In this document: piece after piece, positions 53,825-64,000 of the stretch
Layout of the letters: every line of letters begins with the position of its first letter
Numbering within the stretch: position 1 is the stretch's first letter
Assembly (NCBI GenBank): GCA_947561585.1
Contig: CANNZV010002487.1
Span: forward strand, 1 to 64,000
Reading direction: 5' to 3'
Length of the DNA stretch: 64,000 nucleotides
DNA from: Caprella mutica
Taxonomy: Eukaryota > Arthropoda > Malacostraca > Amphipoda > Caprellidae
Notes under the pieces: generated by a model
The model's database searches: none
Seen by the model: only the letters and a program-made list of their open reading frames with translations
What the model was told of the DNA's origin: nothing
Made by a program: the position numbers and the translations under genes

Positions 53825-54575
53825 GGCCAAAAGATTGGGTGAAACATGAAGTATTTTATCGGGCTTCAGAGGTTCAATTACAACCCCATCCAATCTTTCA
53901 CCATAAAAGCCAGTCTCTGGTCATGCTGCCAGAAATGATTTCTCGGACATTGGCCAGATTTAGTAACATAATTGATATCAACTGTTCCAAGAAGTCGTGA
54001 CCCATGAACTTCCGACAAAGTTCAATCTATTTAGTAAATTTTAAAATACAGCAACTCTGCTTCCTATGAAGTATTCAGGTTGAGTCTGATACAAATTGAA
54101 ATTTATAACAGAGGTTCAAAATAATTTCAATATACAATAGAAGAAGCTTCAAATGAGTTCTACTGCATTTAAAAAAATATTTATTGATATATTTTACAAT
54201 ATTAATTGTTTGGAATCCGTCTATGCAGGTGCTGTATAGAATTTTCCTTGGTAATTACATATAAATTGTTCTCTTCTAAATAGGTTATATCGAAATGATT
54301 AATTCCGTAAGCATCTTCATTGATTACATTCTTCTAGAATTGCTACTGTAAGCTAAGCCATCAGAAAATTCTAAATAAATTATTTGCAATTTTAAATATA
54401 GTTTCATCTGAATTAAGGCCATGTTTAATTATGATAAAGCAGAATTTGTACGCTTTGTATATCGAGAAAAGAAAGCTTTTAACTAAAAGTGACTAGCCTA
54501 GCTATAACACTCTTTTGGAATAACTTATGCGAAGATTAAAGACCTAAAAAGAGGAAGTGAATCACATTTCATCCA
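53825..54575. other. Intergenic sequence and TPPP 3' flank
   Basis: Unique AT-rich sequence next to the TPPP stop codon. On the minus strand it should hold the TPPP 3' untranslated region. No other feature recognised. Confidence 0.4.
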
Positions 54576-54582
54576 TATGAAG

Positions 54583-57500
54583 TTAGTGCGTCTTATCATA
54601 AGAGTTCTTGTTTTTGTAGCCAGCAACATAGCCAGATTTGTCTGGTACTTCTTTACGTCCAGCAACTCCTTTGCCCTTGCCCTCCTTATCGAATCTCTGC
54701 TTGTGGCTGCCTGTGTAGCCCTTGGTATCAGTCAAGCGATCCACCGCGCTGTTTTTCACTACGCTCTGTGGATAGTCGTGACACCCGGAAAGAAAATCCC
54801 TTAGCTTTCTGTATAATGGTGGTGATAGGGATAGCAAAGCAAAAGAGAGTTAGTAATGCAAAATTGGTTGAACGAAGCACGAAACCAGGAACAAACTGAA
54901 TTCTCCACCCACTCTGCTTACTGGTTTGTTCATCTTTTAGAACAACAATTTAGTGAATTATCAATTGGAAAATAAGTATTTAAAGATTCTCCTTTCTTTC
55001 ATTCAATTGATTACATTTTATTCAGAATGTAATAGTTCCAAGTAGCAAAGTGTGCGTAAATTTCAGTATTTCAAGCAATTATCTACAGTTGCAATAAATA
55101 GATCAAAGCTACACACTTACTAACTACCACAAATGCAATAATGAATACAAAATAATTACAATTCAACATCTAATCATTCATCAAAAGTAAAATACATCAA
55201 AAAGAAATCATGAAATAGGTACATCTTTATGTCATGCGCTAACTGTCGATTGTACCCCTAAGATGATTGTATAAGGTTAGGTTAGCGGTCCCCCCAATCA
55301 AAGGTGGCTTTGATAGTAACAAAATCGCTGTCTGCACCAACGATTAATACATCGTTAGCGCAGATCAGTCGATGGCGCATAACGTATTCACATCATTCCA
55401 AATAGTTATCCAGTGAGTTCAATATTTTCTGTCCATGTAGCTCACAATTTTTGTCATTATTCAAAGCTGACATTAATGCCCTATAACGATTTATTTTACT
55501 TTCCTCCTTCATAGTTCAATTGGAGAGCCTGTTAAAATACTTAATATATATTTTTGTAATCATCAAGCATAACGTCAATTCGTATTCTAATGCTATTAAC
55601 TGTATCTACGTCATATGGTAACGAACACTAGATCAGGGGTGGGCACTGAATTATTCAATACAAAAAGGGCTTAATATAAAATTAAACTTAAGCTAAATGT
55701 CCGACTGAATTTTATGTTTGGTATTTAATCACCGAATGTATAAGTTCTTTATTCATCAGTTACCGCTGAAATATCAGTTTTCCGTCGTGCGAAAGATGGT
55801 TAACTTATGTAAATCGTAAATAAGTAGATGGGCAAAGGTGCTAAACACGGCCCTCGGTGCTACTTGTGCCCGTCCCTGCTCTAGAAAATCAGTCTTCAGA
55901 TATAAACTGAACTCTTTGTTTGAATTCATTACAGTTTGAACTGGAGACCAAAATTAGAAAGTTATGAAGACACACAAATAGACAGAAAAGGCACAGACTG
56001 AAGCTACAGAGCAGAAAGTAAGGACAATGCTACAAAAAAATACGAAACTTATGGAAGGGTACCTTGGGTATTGATGAAATATTCTTAATCTGATAGATAA
56101 ATCACGAGATGGCATTTTCTTTAATGAATAGTAATTTGCACTTGATGGGTATGAATACAAATATGTTGGGTTAGGGAAAGCGACATATTAAATGAAGGAA
56201 AGCGTCAAAATGTACAAGCGAACCTTAGTTTTAATGAGACGATGAAATATTTTCAGTTATCTCAAAATATAATATCAAGTAGGTAATATAATGTCATCAA
56301 GTTAAATTCATGAAATGATGCAAAGTTAACCTTTTTGATGACGATATATCTATATTGATATAGGCACTTGATAAAAAATATTAGTAGTGTTTTGACTGAA
56401 TTAAAGTTTTTCATTTGTAGCTTATACCGAAATGAAAGTAACAATTTGAGTGCCTATTTAAATTCAATAAGTAAATTGTAAATCATAATTTCGTGATTAT
56501 TTAAAAATATCTAAATAGGAATTATTAAAGAAATTCTATTTGAATTTTGATGATTCACAGAATTGATAGTAAACAACATTAAAAAAAAAAACAGAATATC
56601 AGTTTGTTTTGTGAATAGATTTTCAACCGAAAGTTAAATGATCCTTTATTCATCATCATCATCAAATTAAAATTCTCTGACCATTTCATGAATATTAATA
56701 AGCTGATAACAGATTAATGTAATCGTATTTCAATCTGTCTATCTAAGCTTACCGTTGTCCCTCTGGTGCCTGGTGTGCCACAATTCCTCATTTTTTCCTT
56801 GATGGCGCTAACATCCTGTTTTTTGTACTTGGCCAACTCATCTAAGTATTTCTCATAGTCTGCAAATCCGATTTTCATTTGCCTGGTGGTCAGAATCACA
56901 AATTGAGTAATTGAATATCATAAATAAGAATTATCCCTCTCTATCATATGCTTAACACGGTTAATGATTGCTTAAAGTTAGTGCTGGCAGTTGAATAATC
57001 TCACTTGAATTTTTTGAAAGTGATGGCAGTGTCAGTTGTGCTGATTGTTTTACCGTCAATAACCTTTGCCTGTTTCATCCATTTGTCTGACTGAGATAGA
57101 GTCAGTACCTTGCCATCACTGTTGGTGTTGCCAAACTTACTGTAAGCTCTGAAGAGTTCTCTTAGCGTCGGTCCTTTAGGTGTGCCTGCAACAAGAACAC
57201 ATTTTCAGAGTGGAGAATAAGGTATGGGATTAGCCTAACAATTCTATGGTCGATATTTGAGATATTTAAGCTAGAGAAGTCTAATTGATTGAGATTGTGT
57301 CACCATATGTGCTAATATACTTTTTCGACATCTAATGCTCAAACTTTTCCTAAATGCCAACATACGTACTTGGTCTACTTCCATCTTCACTGGGAGCAAC
57401 ATCTTTCTTAGCCTCGGCTCCAGCAGCACCTTCTTCCTTCTTGGGATCCTCGTTCTCTTTTGCCCTAGCAGCTGGTTCAGGAGTTTTGGCCGCTGGTTCG

Positions 57501-60319
57501 GGTGTTTTGGGTGCTGGTGATTTGGAGGCTGGTTCTAATGTTTTGGCTGCTGGTTCAGGTGTTTTTGCTGCTGGTTCAGGTGTTTTGGCTGCTGAAGGTG
57601 TTGGTGTTGGAGTCTTACCTGCAATTGAATTAGTCATTAACTTCTATTAAAATGCACACATGCGGTACTTAGCACATTATCATAAAATATTTCGGCGGTC
57701 GGAAATTTCGGTCTTGGAATTATAAATGGCCTCTCAACATAATTGGCTGTTATGTAGTTTGATGTTCTGCTAGTTTGTTGTACTGCACAATTCATGATTG
57801 TTTAATTACGTAACTTAGAAGTTTTATTCATACCTCAGACTTAAAGTTCCGAGGCCGAATTTAATATTTTTCTTTAATAAAATCATTATAAAATGAGACT
57901 GAATTTTCATAGAACCTATGTTTCAGTTTAGACACACACAAATACAGTGCTATAATATTAAATACAATAAAACACTCCTATACTAATAACGTACAACAAT
58001 TTAAAGTATATTAACAATCCCGTATAACTAAAATATAATAGAATTTGGAAAAAAAAAACTGATAGGATTGACCCTTTCTTAAATATATGAAATAAATTTT
58101 GATACTATTGATAACACGATATTTAACGGATGAGTACACTATAGTATATTGACTTCTGTTATAGTTACTATAACAGCTTCTGATAGCTTTTTGCAACTCC
58201 TTTCAAAATATTGATACCAAACTTCAAAGATGCACTTATGTTTAATTCTAATAATAAATACAGAACAGGCAAGTAACTTTTATAGAAATAAAACAAAAAC
58301 TCTGTTGGAAGTCAACAAGTGACGTCACGGAAGATAAGTAAAATTTTGTTATTCTATTGAAGTTGAATAAAACCTTTTAAAAGTTTTTAAAATAATCCTT
58401 GGAATCAAAGTAAACCTTCTTATATTTAAATGTTCTTTTATTCTTTATTTCTATTTCACTACTCTAGAATTACTATCTAATATTTATTTTACTAGTTTAT
58501 GCAACATTTCAAGAAACTTTAAAAATGATAACATGTGAAGTTGCTGTATTTTTTATTGTATAAATTTTATTTAAAACTGGATCGAACAAATAGATTTTCA
58601 TCTTCCACCAATTCGAAGAGAATTGAAGCGAAATTTCACTATTTCTAGGTACTTTGTTTTACATAATAAACTGCACTAGTTTTCAACAAAACATATGTCA
58701 GATTTTTAATTCAGAAAACATTTTAAAGAATATAGCTACCTGTACTTTGAACTGAACTTTTATCTTCTAAACATTTTCTGATCTGTGTTTGCTTAAATAA
58801 ATAAATAATGAAACACCATTCACTGAAATGAACAGTAAAAGTTTATTGTTGATTGCCTAAGATAACGAGCTTATACAGTTTACAGTGTTTTTTTTTTGTT
58901 GCAATACTTTGAGCCCCCACTAGGAATATTTGAAATAATAATTTAGAGAAAACAAATATATTTTCTTGAAGATAAGGCTTGGTACTTACATTTTATGTTA
59001 TACAAACTTATTTGAAACTTATTCAAAATACTTCTAAAGGCTATCTACAGAAGGTGTTGGAAATGGTCGCCGGAATCCTGTAGTCAAAGTCTTGCTCTCT
59101 TCAAGACGCTCTTCGAGTCTTCGTCACCATCTCAATTGTTACTGCGTCATAATTTGCACCAAACAGCTTCACACACTAAATTCTATCATATCATGAATGG
59201 ATTGAGGTTTTTCCGAATACAAACTATTTTGTGTTGTAGCCCAGAAATGGAAATCAAGTGGATTGAGTTCTTACTGAGTGCTGGCCAGAAGATCTCAGTG
59301 TCTCTTCTGGTAACTCGACCTTGAAATTTTCTTCAAGAACTGCTTAGCCACTTTTGGACATTGAGATTGAGCACCAGCTTGCATACAACAGAGTCTGCGT
59401 CATGTTGCAGTGGCTCAAAAAAGTTTGCCACACTAATTGTCTTCCAACAAAGCCATGTTATAGGAACCATTAACAGAGTCACAAGGGCCATCGTCATCGA
59501 TGAATGCTTGGACAATAGAATTTTCCGTCCACAATCGCAACAAATATCATTACTTTTTTGTAATTTTTATAGTTTCGTTAGACAATATCATGTGGATTCT
59601 TATCAACAAATTATGACGCAGCAATAATTAAGAGGGTGACGAAAAGCGTCTTGAAGCGCGCAAGACTTTGACTACAGGATTTTGGCGACCATTTTCAACA
59701 CATTTTGTAGATAGCCTTTAGAAGTGTTTTCAATGAATTTCAAGTAAGTGTGTAATAAATTAAATGTAAGTACCAAGCATTATCTTCAAGAAAATATATT
59801 TGTTTCTTCAAAATTCTTATTCAAAAATATTCCTAGTGGGGGCTCAAAGTATTGCAAAAAGAAAAACACACACTGTAGGTTATTTCCAAATTTACTGCCG
59901 TCGGTCTGTTAGTATATAAAAAAAATGAAGGAAGACATCTTTAGGACTGTTTTAATGTATGACTTCTATATTAGTCACTGATTTAGAATCAAAAGTAATT
60001 TAATGACGTCACGGGCATTAAATGAAATTTTAACTTCGCAATTTCTATATTGATTAAAAAAATTAATGAATTTTAATATCGTAAAAATATATATTTTACA
60101 TCAGAATCCCCTTTTTTATCCTATATTCATAACACAGCTCCACAATAACTATAAAATGAATTTACACTCATAGATATGTGACATCGCTGGTTTATCTTTA
60201 TCTTTATTATTTCTGTATTCTGATATTTAAAAGCACTTTCCGACAACTGTGCGTGTCTTACCGGCAGCGGAGGACTCACTGTCTGCTGTGGGAGGAGGAG
60301 TTGCCTCTGATGACGCCAT
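54583..60319 (-). CDS. TPPP: TPPP/p25-alpha family protein, 5 exons, 266 aa
   Basis: Tubulin polymerization-promoting protein family; members bind and bundle microtubules and occur in organisms with cilia or flagella. Minus-strand exons: 60319-60262, 57618-57370, 57185-57005, 56882-56753, 54765-54583; all GT-AG and frame-preserving. The p25-alpha domain begins at about residue 103 ([19 protein letters not shown]), continues through [20 protein letters not shown], and ends with the C-terminal family signature: [25 protein letters not shown] at 235-243 and SGYVAGYK. Long TPPPs are about 176-219 residues; the extra length here is an N-terminal Lys/Pro/Glu/Ala-rich, probably disordered region with seven-residue repeats (residues 31-70). 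It starts [15 protein letters not shown]. Intron 1 is 2.6 kb and holds a dead transposon. Confidence 0.94.
55635..55881. mobile_element. hAT-like miniature element
   Basis: About 250 bp in TPPP intron 4, with ends CAGGGGTGGGCACT and TGCCCGTCCCTG, an imperfect inverted pair typical of hAT non-autonomous elements. The flanks CACTAGAT and CTCTAGAA match at six of eight bases, an old 8-bp duplication. Confidence 0.65.
57463..57600 (-). repeat. Coding 21-bp repeat in TPPP exon 2
   Basis: Six repeat units in the plus-strand form GGTTCAGGTGTTTTGGCTGC, encoding on the minus strand KTPEPAA and variants ([12 protein letters not shown], the latter shortened by two codons). All units keep the reading frame, so copy-number change would alter protein length without a frameshift. 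Confidence 0.85.
57640..58880. other. TPPP intron 1, unique part
   Basis: AT-rich intron sequence. At about 57740-57810 it holds a copy of the interspersed repeat also seen at 24181 and 63665 (TTATGTAGTTTGATGTTC, CTAGTTTGTTGTACTGCAC, TTCATGATTGTTTAAT). No other gene features. Confidence 0.5.
58883..59875 (-). mobile_element. Decayed Tc1/mariner element in TPPP intron 1
   Basis: A 993-bp element flanked by TA on both sides. The ends start CAGTGT and run inward as imperfect inverted repeats of more than 200 bp, including GCAATACTTTGAGCCCCCAC, ATCTTCAAGAAAATATATTT and AAAGTCTTG. The interior minus strand reads [12 protein letters not shown] then [12 protein letters not shown], and later NPLDFHFW, corresponding to the second and third Asp regions of Tc1/mariner transposases. 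The N-terminal half is missing and stops are present. Confidence 0.8.
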
Positions 60320-60322
60320 CTT

Positions 60323-60840
60323 GGGGGGAAAAGAAGAAATAGATTAGGCACTGGGGGTTGTAGTGGGGGAGGAAATCAGAATGAGAGTGGGGGAGAGAAT
60401 TTCGTAATAAATACCTAGTGAATATTAAAACTAATCAGTTATCTATTATGTCTTGCCCCTGGAAAAAAATATTGGTATCATTCAGTTATATGTATTTATA
60501 TATATCACACTCATTAAGAGATCCATAATAAATTTAATACCCATTTTGTAATTTGGAAGAACAATCACCATGAATAACAATATGTATATTGGGGGAAGGG
60601 GGAGATTTACCGACGAGCCCCCCTGTCTCGTCATTAAAAAATCATGAAGAGTACAGTACAGCAAACTAGTGGTTACAATAAACTACACAACAGCTTCAAA
60701 TTTCAATTAATTAACTATATTTCAACTGTGTATTATCAATTTATCGGTATTGGTATAGTTCAAACATCATCAAAGTTTAAACTTCATACTTAATTTTTCG
60801 TATTTGTTTTTCAGTCGTGTGGGCAAAAAGGAAAATACCC
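60323..60840. other. TPPP upstream flank
   Basis: Immediately upstream of the TPPP start on the minus strand; the promoter is expected here, but no specific element can be named. Short G-rich stretches (GGGGGAGG) are present at 60365-60400 and 60590-60605. Confidence 0.3.
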
Positions 60841-60962
60841 CTATTTAGTGAATATTGATATTATTTAGTGAATATTAATACTATTTAGTGAATGTTAATA
60901 CTATTTAGTGAATATTAAAACTATTTAGTGAATATTGATACTATTTAGTGAATACAGAGACT
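60841..60962. repeat. 20-bp minisatellite
   Basis: About six copies of TATTTAGTGAATATTGATAC with small variants, directly left of the next array. Confidence 0.92.
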
Positions 60963-60984
60963 ATTTTTCTCTCGAATTCATTGC

Positions 60985-62168
60985 TAATAGTCTCATAACT
61001 ATAGTCTCTTCTCATAACTATAGTCTCTTCTCATAACTATAGTCTCTTTCTCATAACTATAGTCTCTTCTCATAACTATAGTCTCTTCTCATAACTATAG
61101 TCTCTTCTCATAACTATAGTCTCTTCTCATAACTATAGTCTCTTCTCATAACTATAGTCTCTTCTCATAACTATAGTCTCTTCTCATAACTATAGTCTCT
61201 TCTCATAACTATAGTCTCTTCTCATAACTATAGTCTCTTCTCATAACTATAGTCTCTTCTCATAACTATAGTCTCTTTCTCATAACTATAGTCTCTTTCT
61301 CATAACTATAGTCTCTTCTCATAACAATAGTCTCTTTCTCATAACTATAGTTTCTTTCTCATAACTATAGTCTCTTTCTCATAACTATAGTCTCTTCTCA
61401 TAACTATAGTCTCTTCTCATAACTATAGTCTCTTTCTCATAACTATAGTCTCTTCTCATAACTATAGTCTCTTCTCATAACAATAGTCTCTTTCTCATAA
61501 CTATAGTTTCTTTCTCATAACTATAGTCTCTTTCTCATAACTATAGTCTCTTCTCATAACTATAGTCTCTTCTCATAACAATAGTCTCTTTCTCATAACT
61601 ATAGTCCCTTTCTCATAACTATAGTCTCTTCTCATAACTATAGTCTCTTTCTCATAACTATAGTCTCTTTCTCATAACTATAGTCCCTTTCTCATAACTA
61701 TAGTCTCTTCTCATAACTATAGTCTCTTTCTCATAACTATAGTCTCTTTCTCATAACTATAGTCTCTTCTCATAACTATAGTCTCTTTCTCATAACTATA
61801 GTCTCTTCTCATAACTATAGTCTCTTTCTCATAACTATAGTTTCTTTCTCATAACTATAGTCTCTTTCTCATAACTATAGTCTCTTTCTCATAACTATAG
61901 TCTCTTCTCATAACAATAGTCTCTTTCTCATAACTATAGTCTCTTCTCATAACTATAGTCTCTTCTCATAACAATAGTCTCTTCTCATAACAATAGTCTC
62001 TTCTCATAACAATAGTCTCTTTCTCATAACTATAGTCTCTTCTCATAACAATAGTCTCTTTCTCATAACTATAGTCTCTTCTCATAACAATAGTCTCTTT
62101 CTCATAACTATAGTCTCTTTCTCATAACTATAGTCTCTTTCTCATAACTATAGTTTCTTTCTCATAAG
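60985..62168. repeat. 19/20-bp minisatellite, about 60 copies
   Basis: Units TCATAACTATAGTCTCTTC (19 bp) and TCATAACTATAGTCTCTTTC (20 bp), with variants ACAATAG and AGTTTC. The order of unit types recurs (for example 61300-61380 resembles 61470-61550), indicating duplication of multi-unit blocks. Confidence 0.96.
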
Positions 62169-63265
62169 AATAACTGGTGCCCTCTTCTCTTTAAAGTTCA
62201 TCGATCTATGAGAGCAATGGCCTCTAACTACGGAACTAATTGCAAAGAGAGTGTCGTAGTGCAGTGCACTTGGTAACGATATGCACTTAGTAACGTGTGA
62301 CTAGGGTAAATTACAAGACATCGAACAGTTCCACATTTTTTATCATATAAGAAAAACTAAATTACGAATCTGATTTATGGTACTACAATATATACTACAA
62401 TAAAATACACCTCTCTCGTTAAGTTCTGTTTAAAATCTTTGTGCTGCCATCTAGGTTTCATAGTGGTAACTAGAATTGAAATATAGTAAGAACAATCTAG
62501 ATAGGTTGTGTGAGTGTCACACTCAACATATCTAGAAATTCTTTATCTAGCAATGTGATCGAGTTAAGTAATATATAAACAAAGCATTAAAATATATTGT
62601 GAATTGGTATATTCTATATTGTATAGCTACAAGATGAGTTATAAATTTTTAGATATTATACTTGGTAAAGTTCTAGTTAAGTGCAACGTTGCACTCAACT
62701 AGGAATGGGGTGTTGAAATCATGGTGTCCATCTTTGATAGACATTGCATATAAAATGTTGACTTCAGATTAAAATTTTTCAAAAATTTTAATATTATTGG
62801 ACTCTTAAATATGGAACACCGCTGCAATATTTGTGCAGATATATTTTGTAAGGAGATTGAAACAGAAAAACAGATTTTTTTTCTTTCCTTTAAAATCATG
62901 GACTCTTTATCGCACCAAACTGCTCAACATGTAATGGAAGACGACAATAAAGAACTACTCCCAAAAAATACTACTGGTGTAGCTTCAGACAAACAGTTTT
63001 GAAATAGGTTGATGATATTAAAAAGTAAAATTGGTATTTCAGAAATTTTTTATTCAATACATGGTTACTGAAAGTAATTATCATGGTATTTATTTTACAC
63101 ATTGTATATAAAATGACCTCATTCCTAACATTTCACTTTAACTAGGACTACTACCTTAGCAGGTGATATGCAATTACGAAAATAGAGGTTATGACCCACT
63201 TTAGAGGGAAATGAAGTGAATAACGAGGGGAAGGAATGAGACATAGAGAATATACTGTACTGTAA
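62169..63265. other. AT-rich sequence with a fragmentary TA-GGG arm
   Basis: At 62304 a left arm of the TA-GGG family begins (GGGTAAATTACAAGACATCG, CCACATTTTTTATCATATAAG) without a matching right arm. An open frame at 62811-63002 is short and I do not recognise it. Nothing else found. Confidence 0.4.
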
Positions 63266-63267
63266 CT

Positions 63268-63437
63268 AAAACCTTCTGTAAACTGTGTAACCCTCTATGT
63301 ACTATATAACCCTCTATGTACTGTATAACCCTCTATGTACTGTATAACCCTCTATGTACTGTATAACCCTCTATGTACTGTATAACCCTCTATGTACTGT
63401 ATAACCCTCTATGTACTGTATAACCCTCTATGTACTT
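63268..63437. repeat. 19-bp minisatellite
   Basis: About eight copies of TATAACCCTCTATGTACTG with few changes. Confidence 0.94.
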
Positions 63438-63519
63438 TACTCTCCAGTCTTTATCAGTTTTATTACCTAGCTGTTTCCCCTTTCTATTTTTCCTTGCAGG
63501 TCATTGGCTACAGATATCT

Positions 63520-63835
63520 AGTGTGCAGACACTTCGTTGAAAGTCATTTCGGCGACAGACATTTCGTCGAGAGAACACATCGTTGACAGGACCCTATGTC
63601 GACAAAAGGTTTCGTAACGAATTTTCGTAAAGAGGATATTAACATACACAAAATAAAGGCTCGTTATGTAGTTTGTTGTATCCGCTAGTTTGTTGTACTG
63701 CACGCTTCATGATTGTTTAATGACCGGGCAGGAGAACTGGAGGAGGGGGGGGGGATGTCACGCCCTCCGATATACATATATTATGAGTGTTTTAATATCC
63801 CCTTTACGAAAATTCTTCGACAAAACGTCTAGCAA
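63520..63835. mobile_element. Repeat with TTTCGTCGA words and inverted ends
   Basis: The left part has spaced words ACTTCGTTGAAAG, CATTTCGTCGAGAG, ACATCGTTGACAG and TCGTAAAGAGGATATTAACA. The right part has the complement of the last (GTTTTAATATCCCCTTTACG) and TTCTTCGACAAAACGTC. Between them is the GTAGTTTGTTGTATCCGC repeat. It looks like a foldback element that reiterates one short word. Confidence 0.6.
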
Positions 63836-64000
63836 TCGTTAACTACAGGAAATGGCAATTCAGTTTTAATACATAAAGTGTTCATGAAAAACCATTATTA
63901 TTTGTTAACGAAATCAGTTGTTTTCTGATTCAACAAAGGATTCATATTTTTAATGATAAGTTGGAGTAAAACTATAGTTATTGATTACCATCATTTTAAT

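Noticed and set aside
57354..57650. 98-codon plus-strand frame
   Set aside because: Antisense of TPPP exon 2, open because of the repeated 21-bp unit.
62811..63002. 63-codon frame starting MEHRCNICADIF
   Set aside because: The CxxC-like start is suggestive, but there is no splice context, no family match I recognise, and the region is AT-rich intergenic.

Overview
This window is nuclear DNA from an invertebrate animal. It has spliced genes with GT-AG introns, AT-rich introns, metazoan protein families (MED24, AIFM3, TPPP) and a very heavy load of minisatellites and miniature DNA transposons. The species cannot be fixed from the sequence; a sponge or another early-branching or marine invertebrate is only a guess.

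Layout. (1) 1-16.3 kb is a minisatellite province. About ten tandem arrays with periods of 12 to 32 bp make up more than half of it. One array is split by a decayed Tc1/mariner element (13.8-15.4 kb). The only gene hint is a possible first coding exon near 10.4-10.5 kb on the minus strand. (2) 16.3-22.5 kb is gene-free and holds many near-perfect palindromic miniature elements, plus a Merlin/ISXO2-type transposase remnant interrupted by a Harbinger-like miniature element. (3) 22.6-35.0 kb, minus strand: a 12-exon AIFM3-like gene (Rieske domain plus pyridine-nucleotide oxidoreductase). I could join it exon by exon into a 565-residue frame. One intron carries a piggyBac remnant. The 3' end of exon 5 is a five-copy 42-bp tandem repeat in which every copy carries its own strong splice donor. 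(4) 33.8-42.5 kb: a nest of short elements inserted into one another. They have CCA...TGG ends and 8-bp target duplications, and each family repeats its own roughly 8-bp word inside itself. (5) 42.5-44.5 kb: degenerate and then perfect 30-bp minisatellite. (6) 46.35-51.26 kb, plus strand: a two-exon MED24-like gene of 1020 residues; its only coding intron is mostly a decayed DD37D Tc1/mariner transposon. (7) 54.58-60.32 kb, minus strand: a five-exon TPPP/p25-alpha gene (266 residues) with a coding minisatellite in exon 2 and another decayed Tc1/mariner element in intron 1. (8) 60.8-64 kb: more minisatellites and interspersed repeats.

The three protein-coding genes have no obvious shared pathway: a mitochondrial/redox flavoprotein of the AIF family, a Mediator subunit, and a tubulin-binding protein. 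MED24 and TPPP are convergent. The most unusual features are the splice-donor array in AIFM3, the nested word-reiterating miniature elements, and palindromic elements of different terminal types that share one core.
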